Assembly: GCF_900091455.1 (NCBI RefSeq)
Contig: NZ_LT607412.1
Location: forward strand, 5,828,001 to 5,892,000
DNA from: Micromonospora coriariae
Lineage (GTDB): Bacteria > Actinomycetota > Actinomycetes > Mycobacteriales > Micromonosporaceae
Reading direction: 5' to 3'
DNA length: 64,000 nt
The notes beneath the pieces are model-generated. The model searched no databases. It was not told the origin of the DNA and worked only from the letters and a program-made list of their open reading frames with translations. Below, one piece after another: positions 9,513 through 17,599 of this stretch; positions within the stretch are counted from its first letter, which is position 1, and the number at the start of each line of letters is the position of its first letter. Both the position numbers and the translations under genes were made by a program.

Positions 9513-9741
9513 GTGGCCGTTCGTGTGGAGGAGGAGGCCGTCCAGGACGCCTTCACCATCGCGCTGCGACGGTGGCCGCGGACCGGCCCGCCACCCAGCC
9601 CCGCCGGCTGGATCATCACCACCGCCCGGAACCGGGCATCGACCGGCTGCGCCCGGAAGCGTCCCGTGCCGACCGGCACGCCCAGGCCGCCCTGCTGTAC
9701 GCCGCCGACCCACCCGCCGAGGAGACACCGGTGAGCGACGA
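9513..9741 (+). pseudogene. Remnant of an ECF RNA polymerase sigma factor
   Basis: From 9513 a frame reads EEEAVQDAFTIALRRWP and PAGWIITTARNRA, the region-2 signature of large ECF sigma factors. Near 9645 the homology jumps to another frame, which reads GIDRLRPEASRADRHAQ and then AADPPAEETPVSDE. Region 4 and the usual C-terminal extension are absent and the sequence runs out before 9830. This is a frameshifted, truncated relic. The flanking stretches 9311-9512 and 9742-9828 show no gene that I can support. Confidence 0.7.
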
Positions 9742-9828
9742 GCCGAACAGACGTTCCTCGCCGGGCAGGCGGCGGCCGTGGCACCGGACCGACCGTGCGG
9801 GGCCGGCTGACGGTGCGCCGTCGCCCGC

Positions 9829-11613
9829 TCAGCGGATGTCGTGTGTCTGGAGCCAGAGTTCCAGCAGCCCGAGCTGCCACAGCTTGTTGCTGCCGGCCGC
9901 CGCCTCGGCCCGGTCCGGCTCGGCGAGCAGCCGTGCCACGTACTCCGGGCGGAACAGCCCCCGCTCCCGCGCGGCCGGCGCCTGCAACGCCTCGGCCACC
10001 AGCTCCCGCACCGGCCCGTCCACGTTGCGCAGCGCCGGCACCGGGAAGTAGCCCTTCGGCCGGTCGATGACCTCGGCCGGCAGCACCTCCCGGGCGACCT
10101 CCTTCAGCACGCCCTTGCCACCCTGGGCCACCTTGTGCTCCGGCGGGCACTGCGCGGCCAGGGTGACCAGGTCCTGGTCGAGGAACGGAGTGCGCACCTC
10201 CAGGCCCCACGCCATGCTCATGTTGTCCACCCGCTTGACCGGGTCGTCCGGCAGCATCAGGTGGGTGTCCAGGCGCAGCACCGCGTCCAGCGCGGTCTGC
10301 GCACCGGGGGCGGCGAGGTGCTCGGTCAGCAGGTCGCGGCTGGCGTCGTGGTCCAGCGCGTACGCCGGGCCGACGATCCGGCGCAGCTCGTCGTGGTCAC
10401 GGTCGAAGAATGCGGCGGCGAACGTCTCGGCGGCGCCGTGCCGCGGCACCTCGGTCAGTGGCTGGTGGTAGCCGTACCCGGCGAACACCTCGTCGGCGCC
10501 CTGCCCGGACTGGGCCACCTTCACGTGCTGGGCCACCTGCTCCGAGAGCAGGTGGAAGGCGACGACGTCGTGGCTGCCCATCGGCTCAGCCATTGCCTGG
10601 ACGGCGCGCCGCACGGCGGGCACCAGGTCGTCGTTGGACAGCCGGATCCGGTCGTGGTCGGTGTCGTACGCGCGGGCCACCAGGTCGGAGTAGTGGAACT
10701 CGTCGCCGGACTCGCCGTCGCGGCTGTCGAAGCCGATGCTGAACGTGCGCAGGTGCCGCTGGCCGGCCTCGGCGAGCAGCGCCACGATGAGGCTGGAGTC
10801 CAGTCCGCCGGAGAGCAGCACCCCCACCGGCACGTCCGCGACCAGCCGCCGGCGTACCGCGGTGCGCAGCGCGTCCCCGATGGCGGCCCGCCAGTCGGCG
10901 GCGTCCATGCCGGCGTCGGCCGGTTCCCGCACGTAGTCCGGCCGCCAGTACACCTCCTCCCGGCTGCGCCCGTCCGCCTCGATCACCCGCAGGGTGGCCG
11001 GCGGCAGCTTGCGTACGCCGCGCAGCACGGTCCGTGGCGCGGGCACGATGGAGTGCCAGGACAGGTAGTGGTGCAGTGCCACCGGGTCGATGCTGGTGTC
11101 CACGTCACCGGCGCGCAGCAACGCGGGCAGGGTGGAGGCGAACCGCAGCCGCCCGGGTGTCTCGGCGAGGTAGAGCGGTTTGATGCCGAGTCGGTCACGG
11201 GCCAGCACCAGCCGCCGCCGGGCCCGGTCGACCAGCCCGATCGCGAACATGCCGACCAGGTGGTCGACGAAGCGGTCACCCCAGTGCGCGTACGCCACCA
11301 GGATCACCTCGGTGTCGCTGGTGGAGTGGAAGGCGTACCCGGCGTGGGTCAGTTCCTCGCGCAGCTCGGGATAGTTGTAGATGCAGCCGTTGAAGACCAG
11401 TGCCAGGCCCAGGTCGTCGCGCACCATCGGCTGGCCGCCCGCGTCGGACAGGTCGATGATGGTCAGCCGGCGGTGCCCGAGGGTCACCCAGCCGTCCGTG
11501 AACAGGCCCTCGCCGTCCGGGCCGCGTGACCGCATCGCCTCGGTCATCCGGGTGACCGCCGCCGCGTCGGGCGGCCTGCCGTCGAACCGGGCCTCGCCGC
11601 TGATCCCGCACAT
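9829..11613 (-). CDS. Asparagine synthase-like amidotransferase, N-acetylglutaminylglutamine amidotransferase type
   Basis: A 594-aa glutamine-hydrolysing amidotransferase. Cys2 after the initiator Met is the class II glutaminase nucleophile (MCGISGEARFDG), and GHRRLTIIDL and FNGCIYNY are glutaminase-domain motifs. The synthase domain carries the PP-loop SGGLDSS near residue 270 and GQGADEVFAGY. Signatures such as GVDTSIDPVALHHYLSWH-like text and an EVYW segment resemble the enzymes that amidate N-acetylglutaminylglutamine to make the osmolyte NAGGN more than classical AsnB. The usual partner, an N-acetylglutaminylglutamine synthetase, is not next to it. Start ATG 11613. Substrate assignment is moderate; the amidotransferase fold is certain. 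Confidence 0.8.
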   Translation of the reverse strand: MCGISGEARFDGRPPDAAAVTRMTEAMRSRGPDGEGLFTDGWVTLGHRRLTIIDLSDAGGQPMVRDDLGLALVFNGCIYNYPELREELTHAGYAFHSTSDTEVILVAYAHWGDRFVDHLVGMFAIGLVDRARRRLVLARDRLGIKPLYLAETPGRLRFASTLPALLRAGDVDTSIDPVALHHYLSWHSIVPAPRTVLRGVRKLPPATLRVIEADGRSREEVYWRPDYVREPADAGMDAADWRAAIGDALRTAVRRRLVADVPVGVLLSGGLDSSLIVALLAEAGQRHLRTFSIGFDSRDGESGDEFHYSDLVARAYDTDHDRIRLSNDDLVPAVRRAVQAMAEPMGSHDVVAFHLLSEQVAQHVKVAQSGQGADEVFAGYGYHQPLTEVPRHGAAETFAAAFFDRDHDELRRIVGPAYALDHDASRDLLTEHLAAPGAQTALDAVLRLDTHLMLPDDPVKRVDNMSMAWGLEVRTPFLDQDLVTLAAQCPPEHKVAQGGKGVLKEVAREVLPAEVIDRPKGYFPVPALRNVDGPVRELVAEALQAPAARERGLFRPEYVARLLAEPDRAEAAAGSNKLWQLGLLELWLQTHDIR

Positions 11614-11749
11614 CAGGCGGCGTGGTGGGTCAGATGGGACACCAGCGGCACGGACATCCTCCTGTCACCTCCTCCGACCGTGTCGTGGCCGGTCCCGCCC
11701 ACCGGACGGGCCGCGCTGGCTACCCGGGCGCGGGGTGGGCAAACCCGGT

Positions 11750-11800
11750 GTTAGGAAGGGCCCCTTCCTCTACACCAGGCGTTAACAAGGTGCCCTTCCT
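11750..11800. repeat. Pair of related palindromic elements
   Basis: Two 20-bp elements occur 31 bp apart in the same orientation, at 11750-11769 and 11781-11800. They share GTTA..AAGG..CCCTTCCT. The first contains the near-perfect palindrome AGGAAGGGCCCCTTCCT at 11753-11769. They lie in the intergenic region between the amidotransferase start and the MarR stop. This looks like a dispersed intergenic repeat or a terminator for the MarR transcript. I have a weak recollection of similar GTTAACAAGG-type elements in Micromonospora genomes but cannot verify it here. Confidence 0.65.
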
Positions 11801-11806
11801 TGCAGC

Positions 11807-12235
11807 TCAGCCGAGCAGGGTGCGCAGGATGCGGGCGAGCTGGTCGCGGTCGGCGTCGTCCAGGTGACCGAAGAAGCGGTCGGCCTCGGCCCGGCGGGCG
11901 GCCCGGATGGCGGAGCTGACCCGGTTGCCCTCGTCGGTCAGCGCGACCAGGGTCGCCCTCCGGTCGGCCGGGTCGGGTCGCCGTTCGACGAGCCCCCGGG
12001 CCTGGAGGTCGTCGACGACCTCGGTGGCGGAGCGGGGCGCGATGCGCAGGTGCTCGGCGATGGCGCCGGGGCGCAGCTCACCATGCCGCGCCAGCACCCC
12101 GAGCGCCCGGGACTGGCTGGGGGTGACGTCCCACGGCGCCAACGACTCCCGCGCCTGCCGGCGCAGTCGCCCGGCCACCGCCCAGAACGTCTCCGCCAGG
12201 CTCTCGTCGTCGCCGTCCGCCGTGCGCTCCGTCAC
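11807..12235 (-). CDS. MarR family transcriptional regulator
   Basis: A 142-aa winged-helix regulator. It shows the MarR pattern: LSRA-like helix TPSQSRALGVLARHG, recognition region APRSATEVVDDLQARGLVERRPDPADRRATLVALTDEG split over the beta wing, and terminal dimerisation helices (LARILRTLLG). The GTG at 12235 is the first plausible start; no strong ribosome binding site is seen. It is divergent from an ABC exporter gene. The intervening 82 nt contain a perfect 17-bp palindrome, so it probably represses both itself and the exporter and responds to a drug-like ligand. Confidence 0.85.
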   Translation of the reverse strand: MTERTADGDDESLAETFWAVAGRLRRQARESLAPWDVTPSQSRALGVLARHGELRPGAIAEHLRIAPRSATEVVDDLQARGLVERRPDPADRRATLVALTDEGNRVSSAIRAARRAEADRFFGHLDDADRDQLARILRTLLG

Positions 12236-12266
12236 GGGGAATACGGTAGCAGGGGATGCGGTTGCT

Positions 12267-12283
12267 ACCTCATGATGAGGTAA
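12267..12283. promoter_or_regulatory. MarR operator palindrome
   Basis: TACCTCAT-G-ATGAGGTA is a perfect palindrome around a central G at 12275, in the divergent region between the MarR gene and the ABC exporter. It is sized and placed as a MarR dimer site. Flanking TTGC/GCAA at 12263 and 12290 extend the symmetry imperfectly. Confidence 0.7.
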
Positions 12284-12317
12284 CCTCAGCAATATTCCCG
12301 ACGAGAGGCAGTGCCCC

Positions 12318-14111
12318 TTGGAATCCACCCCCACCGGCCGCGACCGCGGCCACCGCACCGTCAGCGCCGACGAGAAGGCGCAGGCCCGCCAGGTGTCCCT
12401 GCGCCGCATCGGCCGGCTGTTCACCGCCCACCGGCCCGCACTGGCCGCCGTGACCGCGATCATCGTGGCCTCCTCGATCATCGCGATGGCCACCCCGTTC
12501 CTGCTTCGCGCCGTCATCGACCGGGCCCTGCCGCAGGGCGACGTGACCCTGCTGGTCTGGCTTGTCCTCGGCATGGTCGCGGTGGCCGCGGTGACCGCCG
12601 CCCTCGGCGTCATCCAGACCTGGATCTCCACCCGAGTCGGGCAGCAGATCATGCACCGGCTGCGCACCGACGTCTTCGGTCACCTCCAGCGGCAGTCGCT
12701 GGGCTTCTTCACCCGGACCCGCACCGGCGAGGTGCAGTCCCGCATCACCAACGACATCGGCGGCATGCAGTCGGTGGTCACCTCCACCGCCACCGCGGTC
12801 GCGGCCAACCTCACCACCGTGATCGCCACCGCCGTCGCCATGATCGCGCTCTCCTGGCAGCTCTCCCTGGTCTCGCTCGTCGTGCTGCCACCGGCGATCT
12901 GGCTGACCCGCCGGGTCGCCCGCATGCGACGGGAGATCACCGCCCAGCGCCAGCGCGAGCTCGCCGACCTCAACGTCACAGTGGAGGAGGGGCTGTCGAT
13001 CAGCGGCGTCCAACTGGCCAAGACCCTCGGCACCGGACCCGCCTTGATCGACCGGTTCACCGCCTCGTCGGCCCGCCTGGTCGACCTGGAGCTGCGTAGC
13101 GAACTGGCCGGTCGCTGGCGGATGGCCTCGATGAGCATCATCTTCGCCGCCGTACCGGCGGTCATCTACCTCGCCGCCGGCCTGCCCGGCACCGCCGGCA
13201 CGCTGAGCATCGGCACCCTGGTCGCCTTCACCGCGTTGCAGGGTGGCCTGTTCCGGCCACTGATGGGCCTGCTCAACGTGGGCGTCTCACTGACCGCCTC
13301 GCTGGCGCTGTTCGCCCGCATCTTCGAATACCTGGACCTGCCGATCGACGTGGCCGACCCCGCCGAGCCGGTCCGACTCGACCCCGCCCGGGTCCGCGGG
13401 CACCTGCGCCTGGAGGACGTCACCTTCGGCTATCCGGGCAGCGACACCGCCGCCCTCGCGGGGATCACCCTGGACGTGCCCGCCGGCACCAGCCTCGCCC
13501 TGGTCGGCGAGACCGGCTCCGGCAAGAGCACCCTCGCCGGGCTGGTCAGCCGGCTGCACGACCCGAACGCCGGCCAGGTCACCATCGACGGGGTCGACCT
13601 GCGCGACCTGCGCCTGGCCGACCTGGCCGCCGTCGTCGGCGTGGTCAGCCAGGAGACGTACCTGCTGCACACCACCGTCCGGGAGAACCTGCGCTACGCC
13701 CGGCCGGACGCCACCGACACCGAGATCGAGGACGCCGCCCGCGCCGCCCAGATCCACGACCTGATCGCCAGCCTTCCCGACGGGTACGACACCGTGGTCG
13801 GCTCGCGCGGCCACCGGTTCTCCGGTGGCGAGAAGCAGCGGCTGGCCATCGCCCGCACGCTGCTGCGGGACCCGCGCATCCTGGTCCTGGACGAGGCCAC
13901 CAGCGCGCTGGACACCGAGACCGAACGGGCCGTGCAGCGGGCGTTCGACGTCCTCGCCGAAGGCCGCACCACGATCACCATCGCGCACCGGCTCTCCACC
14001 GTGCGCGATGCCGACCAGATTGCGGTGCTCGACCACGGCCGGATCGTCGAGGCTGGCACCCACGACAGCCTGCTGCACCGCAACGGCCGCTACGCCACCC
14101 TGGCCGCCTGA
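12318..14111 (+). CDS. ABC transporter ATP-binding/permease protein (multidrug exporter type)
   Basis: A 597-aa half-transporter with a six-helix membrane domain (about residues 35-315) fused to an ATPase. Motifs are complete: Walker A GETGSGKST, Q-loop VSQETYLL, signature FSGGEKQRLAIARTLL, Walker B ILVLDEATSALD and H-loop IAHRLST. It should dimerise in the membrane and export hydrophobic compounds. The start is taken as TTG 12318, with GAGAGG 9 nt upstream; no ATG or GTG lies nearby in frame. The divergent MarR regulator and palindrome suggest drug-inducible expression. Confidence 0.88.
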   Translation: MESTPTGRDRGHRTVSADEKAQARQVSLRRIGRLFTAHRPALAAVTAIIVASSIIAMATPFLLRAVIDRALPQGDVTLLVWLVLGMVAVAAVTAALGVIQTWISTRVGQQIMHRLRTDVFGHLQRQSLGFFTRTRTGEVQSRITNDIGGMQSVVTSTATAVAANLTTVIATAVAMIALSWQLSLVSLVVLPPAIWLTRRVARMRREITAQRQRELADLNVTVEEGLSISGVQLAKTLGTGPALIDRFTASSARLVDLELRSELAGRWRMASMSIIFAAVPAVIYLAAGLPGTAGTLSIGTLVAFTALQGGLFRPLMGLLNVGVSLTASLALFARIFEYLDLPIDVADPAEPVRLDPARVRGHLRLEDVTFGYPGSDTAALAGITLDVPAGTSLALVGETGSGKSTLAGLVSRLHDPNAGQVTIDGVDLRDLRLADLAAVVGVVSQETYLLHTTVRENLRYARPDATDTEIEDAARAAQIHDLIASLPDGYDTVVGSRGHRFSGGEKQRLAIARTLLRDPRILVLDEATSALDTETERAVQRAFDVLAEGRTTITIAHRLSTVRDADQIAVLDHGRIVEAGTHDSLLHRNGRYATLAA

Positions 14112-14124
14112 CTGTCGGGTTCAC

Positions 14125-14154
14125 AACCGTCTCGAAACCGTCGCTAAAACCGTC
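14125..14154. repeat. Three AACCGTC direct repeats between convergent genes
   Basis: AACCGTC occurs at 14125-14131, 14136-14142 and 14148-14154, a period of 11-12 bp, close to one helical turn. The array lies in the 46-bp gap between the exporter stop and the stop of the TetR gene. It may be a binding array or part of a terminator; no long hairpin was seen. Confidence 0.55.
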
Positions 14155-14157
14155 TCA

Positions 14158-14898
14158 TTATTGCTCGTCCAGGTGGCGGTAGACGGTGGCCCGTGAGACG
14201 CCCAGGGTGGCGGCGATGGCGTCCACCGAGTGGGTGCCCGCCGCGTGCATCCGCCGGGCCGCCTCGACCTGCTCCCGGCCCAGCGCCCGCGGTCGCCCCG
14301 GTCGCCGCCGACGCTCACCCGCCCCGACGCCGGAGGTCCCGGCGGTCGGGGCCGACGGCGCCGCCAGCAGGCGGCGTACGCCGTCGAGCATGTCGGCGCG
14401 CAGCACCTCGTCCGGCACGTCGGTGAAGAACACGACGGGGTCGCTGCACGCGGCGACCGCCTGCACCGCCCGGACCCGCTCCCGGCGCCCGGCGGCCGGT
14501 CCGGCGATGAGGTCGTTGGCCCGCATCGCGATCCTCATCAACCGGTGGTACGTGTCGTTCCGACCGACCAACGCGATGTCGTGGAAGAGCATGCCGAGCG
14601 GCCGACGGTGGGCCAGTATGGTGTCCACCCAGCCCTCCAGCACCGTCCACCGGGCCTGCTCGGTGGGCTGCTCCTGGGCCGCGTCGAGCAGCGCCTCCAG
14701 GTCGGCCAGCAGCGGCTCGACCAGTGCCGCGAGCAGGTGCTCCTTGGCCGGGAAGTGGTACAGGATCGCGGCCTTGGTCAGCCGCAGCCGCTCGCCGATC
14801 TGGCGCAGCGAGGTGCGCTGGTAGCCCTGTTCGGCGAAGAGGTCGAGCGCGGCGCGCAGGATCCGGGTGCGGGTGTCGTCCGCGGGATCGGCGGTCAT
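14158..14898 (-). CDS. TetR family regulator with extra C-terminal Hin-like helix-turn-helix
   Basis: A 246-aa protein. The first 60 residues are a TetR DNA-binding domain (TRILRAALDLFAEQGY, then LTKAAILYHFPAKEHLL). The middle is a TetR effector domain. The last 45 residues are a second helix-turn-helix of the resolvase/Hin type (GREQVEAARRMHAAG, then IAATLGVSRATVYRHLDE), preceded by a basic RRRRPGRPRALGR linker. Two DNA-binding domains in one TetR protein are unusual but known in actinomycetes. Start ATG 14898. It is divergent from the ABC ATPase gene, whose promoter holds a 15-bp palindrome. Confidence 0.85.
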   Translation of the reverse strand: MTADPADDTRTRILRAALDLFAEQGYQRTSLRQIGERLRLTKAAILYHFPAKEHLLAALVEPLLADLEALLDAAQEQPTEQARWTVLEGWVDTILAHRRPLGMLFHDIALVGRNDTYHRLMRIAMRANDLIAGPAAGRRERVRAVQAVAACSDPVVFFTDVPDEVLRADMLDGVRRLLAAPSAPTAGTSGVGAGERRRRPGRPRALGREQVEAARRMHAAGTHSVDAIAATLGVSRATVYRHLDEQ

Positions 14899-14943
14899 GC
14901 CGGCCAGCCTAGCCCGCGTCCTGACCGGTGGCTGACGTCACCG

Positions 14944-14973
14944 TTGATTGTGCTGACCGTCGGTCAGTACAGT
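14944..14973 (+). promoter_or_regulatory. Promoter of the tetronasin-type ABC operon with TetR operator in its spacer
   Basis: A -35 box TTGATT (14944-14949) and -10 box TACAGT (14968-14973) are separated by 18 nt. The spacer is filled by the palindrome CTGACCG-T-CGGTCAG at 14953-14967, the usual shape of a TetR operator. The promoter leads to the ATG at 15009. Repression by the divergent TetR protein is the natural inference. Confidence 0.7.
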
Positions 14974-15008
14974 GGGGACGGTCGACGCATCCAACGGCTG
15001 GAGGGGCG

Positions 15009-15944
15009 ATGCCCGTCATCTCGATCGACAACCTGGTCAAGACCTTCGGCGGCATCCGGGCACTCGACGGGCTCGACCTGCGGGTCGAGGCGGGGGAGGT
15101 GCACGGCTTCCTCGGGCCCAACGGTTCCGGGAAGTCCACCACCATCCGGATCCTGCTCGGGCTGCTCCGCCGCGACTCCGGCGAGGCGCGAGTGCTCGGC
15201 GCCGACCCCTGGCGTGACGCGGTGCGCCTGCACCGCCGGTTGGCGTACGTGCCGGGCGACGTCAACCTCTGGCCGAACCTCTCCGGCGGGGAGGCGATCG
15301 ACCTGCTCGGTGAGCTGCGCGGCGGCCTCGACCGGCGTCGCCGCGACGAGCTGCTGCAACGCTTCGATCTGGACCCCACCCGCGGGTGCCGCACGTACTC
15401 CAAGGGCAACCGGCAGAAGGTCGCCATCGTCGCCGCCTTCTCCTCCAACGTGGAGCTGTACGTGCTCGACGAGCCGACTTCCGGCCTCGACCCCCTCATG
15501 GAGGCGGTGTTCCAGGACGAGGTGCGGCGAATCAAGCAGGCCGGCGCCACCGTGCTGCTCTCCAGCCACGTGCTCGCCGAGGTCGAGGCGCTCTGCGACC
15601 GGGTCAGCATCATCCGCGAAGGACGCACCGTCGAGTCCGGCAGCCTGACCGAGCTGCGCCACCTCACCCGCACGACGGTGATCGTCGAGACGGCCCGCCC
15701 GGTGACCGGCCTCGACGCGCTGCCCGGCGTGCACGACGTGCACGAGGTCGACGGGCGTACCCACCTGGAGGTCGAACCGGCGCACCTCGACGAACTGCTC
15801 GGCCAACTCGTCCGCTTCGGCGTCCGCGCGCTGACCAGCACCCCACCCACCCTGGAGCAGCTGTTCCTGCGCCACTACGGCGACGAGCACGTCTCCGCCG
15901 ACGACCCCGGTCCGGCGCGAGCCCAGCGGGCCGGTGCCCGATGA
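15009..15944 (+). CDS. ABC transporter ATP-binding protein (DrrA/tetronasin-resistance type)
   Basis: A 311-aa ATPase. It has Walker [10 protein letters not shown], the degenerate signature [15 protein letters not shown], Walker [13 protein letters not shown] and H-loop [11 protein letters not shown]-terminal DrrA-like regulatory extension ends with [13 protein letters not shown]. The ATG at 15009 follows GGAGGGG at good spacing. Its stop overlaps the permease start (ATGA at 15941), so the two form one translationally coupled export system. Export of a polyketide- or anthracycline-like antibiotic is the family role; the substrate here is unknown. Confidence 0.9.
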   Translation: MPVISIDNLVKTFGGIRALDGLDLRVEAGEVHGFLGPNGSGKSTTIRILLGLLRRDSGEARVLGADPWRDAVRLHRRLAYVPGDVNLWPNLSGGEAIDLLGELRGGLDRRRRDELLQRFDLDPTRGCRTYSKGNRQKVAIVAAFSSNVELYVLDEPTSGLDPLMEAVFQDEVRRIKQAGATVLLSSHVLAEVEALCDRVSIIREGRTVESGSLTELRHLTRTTVIVETARPVTGLDALPGVHDVHEVDGRTHLEVEPAHLDELLGQLVRFGVRALTSTPPTLEQLFLRHYGDEHVSADDPGPARAQRAGAR

Positions 15945-17566
15945 CCGCCCTCACCGGCACCCGCCGGCTGGCCCGGCTCGTGCTGCGCCGCGACCGGATC
16001 CGCCTGGCGATCTGGGTGCTCGGCACGCCCCTGCTCGGCTATGCCCTCGCCGGCAGCGTCGTCGGCATCTACCCCGACGAGGCGGCCCGTCAGGGCTACG
16101 CCACCACGTCGGCGTCCAGCCTGGTCGCCCGGGCCTTCAACGGCCCCATCGCCGGCACCGACGTCGGCGCGGTGGCGGTCGCCGAGACGTACGTGACGCT
16201 GGCCCTGATCGTCGCGCTGCTGAGCACCTTCGCGGTGACCCGGCACACCCGGCAGAACGAGGAGACCGGCCGCGCCGAGCTGCTCGGCGCCTCCGTGGTC
16301 GGCCGGTACGCGCCGCTCACCGCAGCGCTGCTGGTCGTGGTCGCGGCGAACGTGGCGGCCGCGGCGCTGCTCGCCGTCGCACTGGCCGGCGCGGGCCTGC
16401 CACTGGCCGGCTCCGTCGCGGCAGCCGGCGCGGTCGGCGGCGTCGGGGTGGCCTTCACCGGCGTCGCCGCGGTCACCGCGCAGGTCTCCGTCACCTCCCG
16501 GGGCGCCAACGCGCTAGCCGCCGCCGTCGTCGGGCTCTCCTTCGTGCTGCGCGCCGCCGGCGACGTTTTCGGCGACACCAGCGTCGACGGCACCCGGGTG
16601 GAGAGCGCCTGGCCCTCCTGGCTCTCCCCGCTCGGCTGGGGCAACCAGGTGCGGGCCTTCGGCGGGGAACGCTGGTGGGTGCTCGCCCTGCCCTTCGCGC
16701 TGCTGCTCGCCGGGGTGGCGCTGGCGTACGCCCTCGCGGAGCGGCGGGACCAGGGCGGCGGGCTGGTCGCACCCCGGCGCAAGCCCGCGACCGGTGCGGC
16801 GTGGCTGCTCAGCCCGGCCGGACTGGCCTGGCGGATGCAGCGCGGCACGCTGCTCGGCTGGGCGGTCGGGATCGCCGTGCTCGGCGTCTCGATGGGCGTG
16901 GCCGCCGACGAGTTCAACGCCATGATCGAGCAGAATCCGGCCGCCGCCGAGGCGATCAACGCGATGGGCGGCGGAGCCGACCTGGTCGACGCGTACCTGG
17001 CCGCGATGCTCGGGCTCTTCGCCCTGACCATCGGGGCGTACGTGGTGCAGGCCCTGCTCCGGGTACGCGGCGACGAAGCCGACGGGGTGCTGGAGGCCGC
17101 CCTCGCCACCGCCGTGAGCCGGACCCGATGGCTCGGCACCCAGGTTCTCGCCGCCGCGCTCGGCGCGCTCGCCCTGCTGCTGCTCGCCGGCCTGACCACC
17201 GGGCTCGGCTACGGCCTGGTCACCGGCGACCCGCTCGGCGAGGCCATCGCGCTGGGCGGCGCCGCGCTGCTGCGGCTGCCGGCCCTGCTCGTGGTGGCCG
17301 GGGTGGTGACCGCGCTCTTCGGCCTGCTGCCCCGCCGGTCGGTGGTGCTCTCCTGGACGGCGCTGCTGGTCTTCCTGCTCCTCGGGCAGCTCGGCGCGGT
17401 GCTGGAGCTGCCGCAGGCCGCGCTCAACGTCTCGCCGTACACGCATGTGCCGTCCGTGCCCGCGGTCGACCCGGCGATGCTGCCGCTGGTGGTGCTCGCC
17501 GGGGTGGCGGCGGCGCTGCTCGCCGTCGGCGTCGCCGGATTCCGTCACCGCGACGTCCCGAGCTGA
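15941..17566 (+). CDS. ABC transporter permease, tetronasin-resistance type
   Basis: A 541-aa membrane protein with about twelve hydrophobic segments arranged as two similar halves (for example [21 protein letters not shown] and [17 protein letters not shown]). The pattern [22 protein letters not shown] and [21 protein letters not shown] matches TnrB3-like permeases of antibiotic exporters. It is encoded directly after and overlaps its ATPase. Expression follows the TetR-controlled promoter at 14944. Confidence 0.85.
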   Translation: MTALTGTRRLARLVLRRDRIRLAIWVLGTPLLGYALAGSVVGIYPDEAARQGYATTSASSLVARAFNGPIAGTDVGAVAVAETYVTLALIVALLSTFAVTRHTRQNEETGRAELLGASVVGRYAPLTAALLVVVAANVAAAALLAVALAGAGLPLAGSVAAAGAVGGVGVAFTGVAAVTAQVSVTSRGANALAAAVVGLSFVLRAAGDVFGDTSVDGTRVESAWPSWLSPLGWGNQVRAFGGERWWVLALPFALLLAGVALAYALAERRDQGGGLVAPRRKPATGAAWLLSPAGLAWRMQRGTLLGWAVGIAVLGVSMGVAADEFNAMIEQNPAAAEAINAMGGGADLVDAYLAAMLGLFALTIGAYVVQALLRVRGDEADGVLEAALATAVSRTRWLGTQVLAAALGALALLLLAGLTTGLGYGLVTGDPLGEAIALGGAALLRLPALLVVAGVVTALFGLLPRRSVVLSWTALLVFLLLGQLGAVLELPQAALNVSPYTHVPSVPAVDPAMLPLVVLAGVAAALLAVGVAGFRHRDVPS

Positions 17567-17599
17567 TCGGCCGCGACCGGGCAGCGCCGACCCGGCGGG

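Noticed and set aside
12270..13013. Leftward frame rich in Gly/Asp/His opposite the ABC exporter
   Set aside because: Compositional shadow; the exporter has all ABC motifs.
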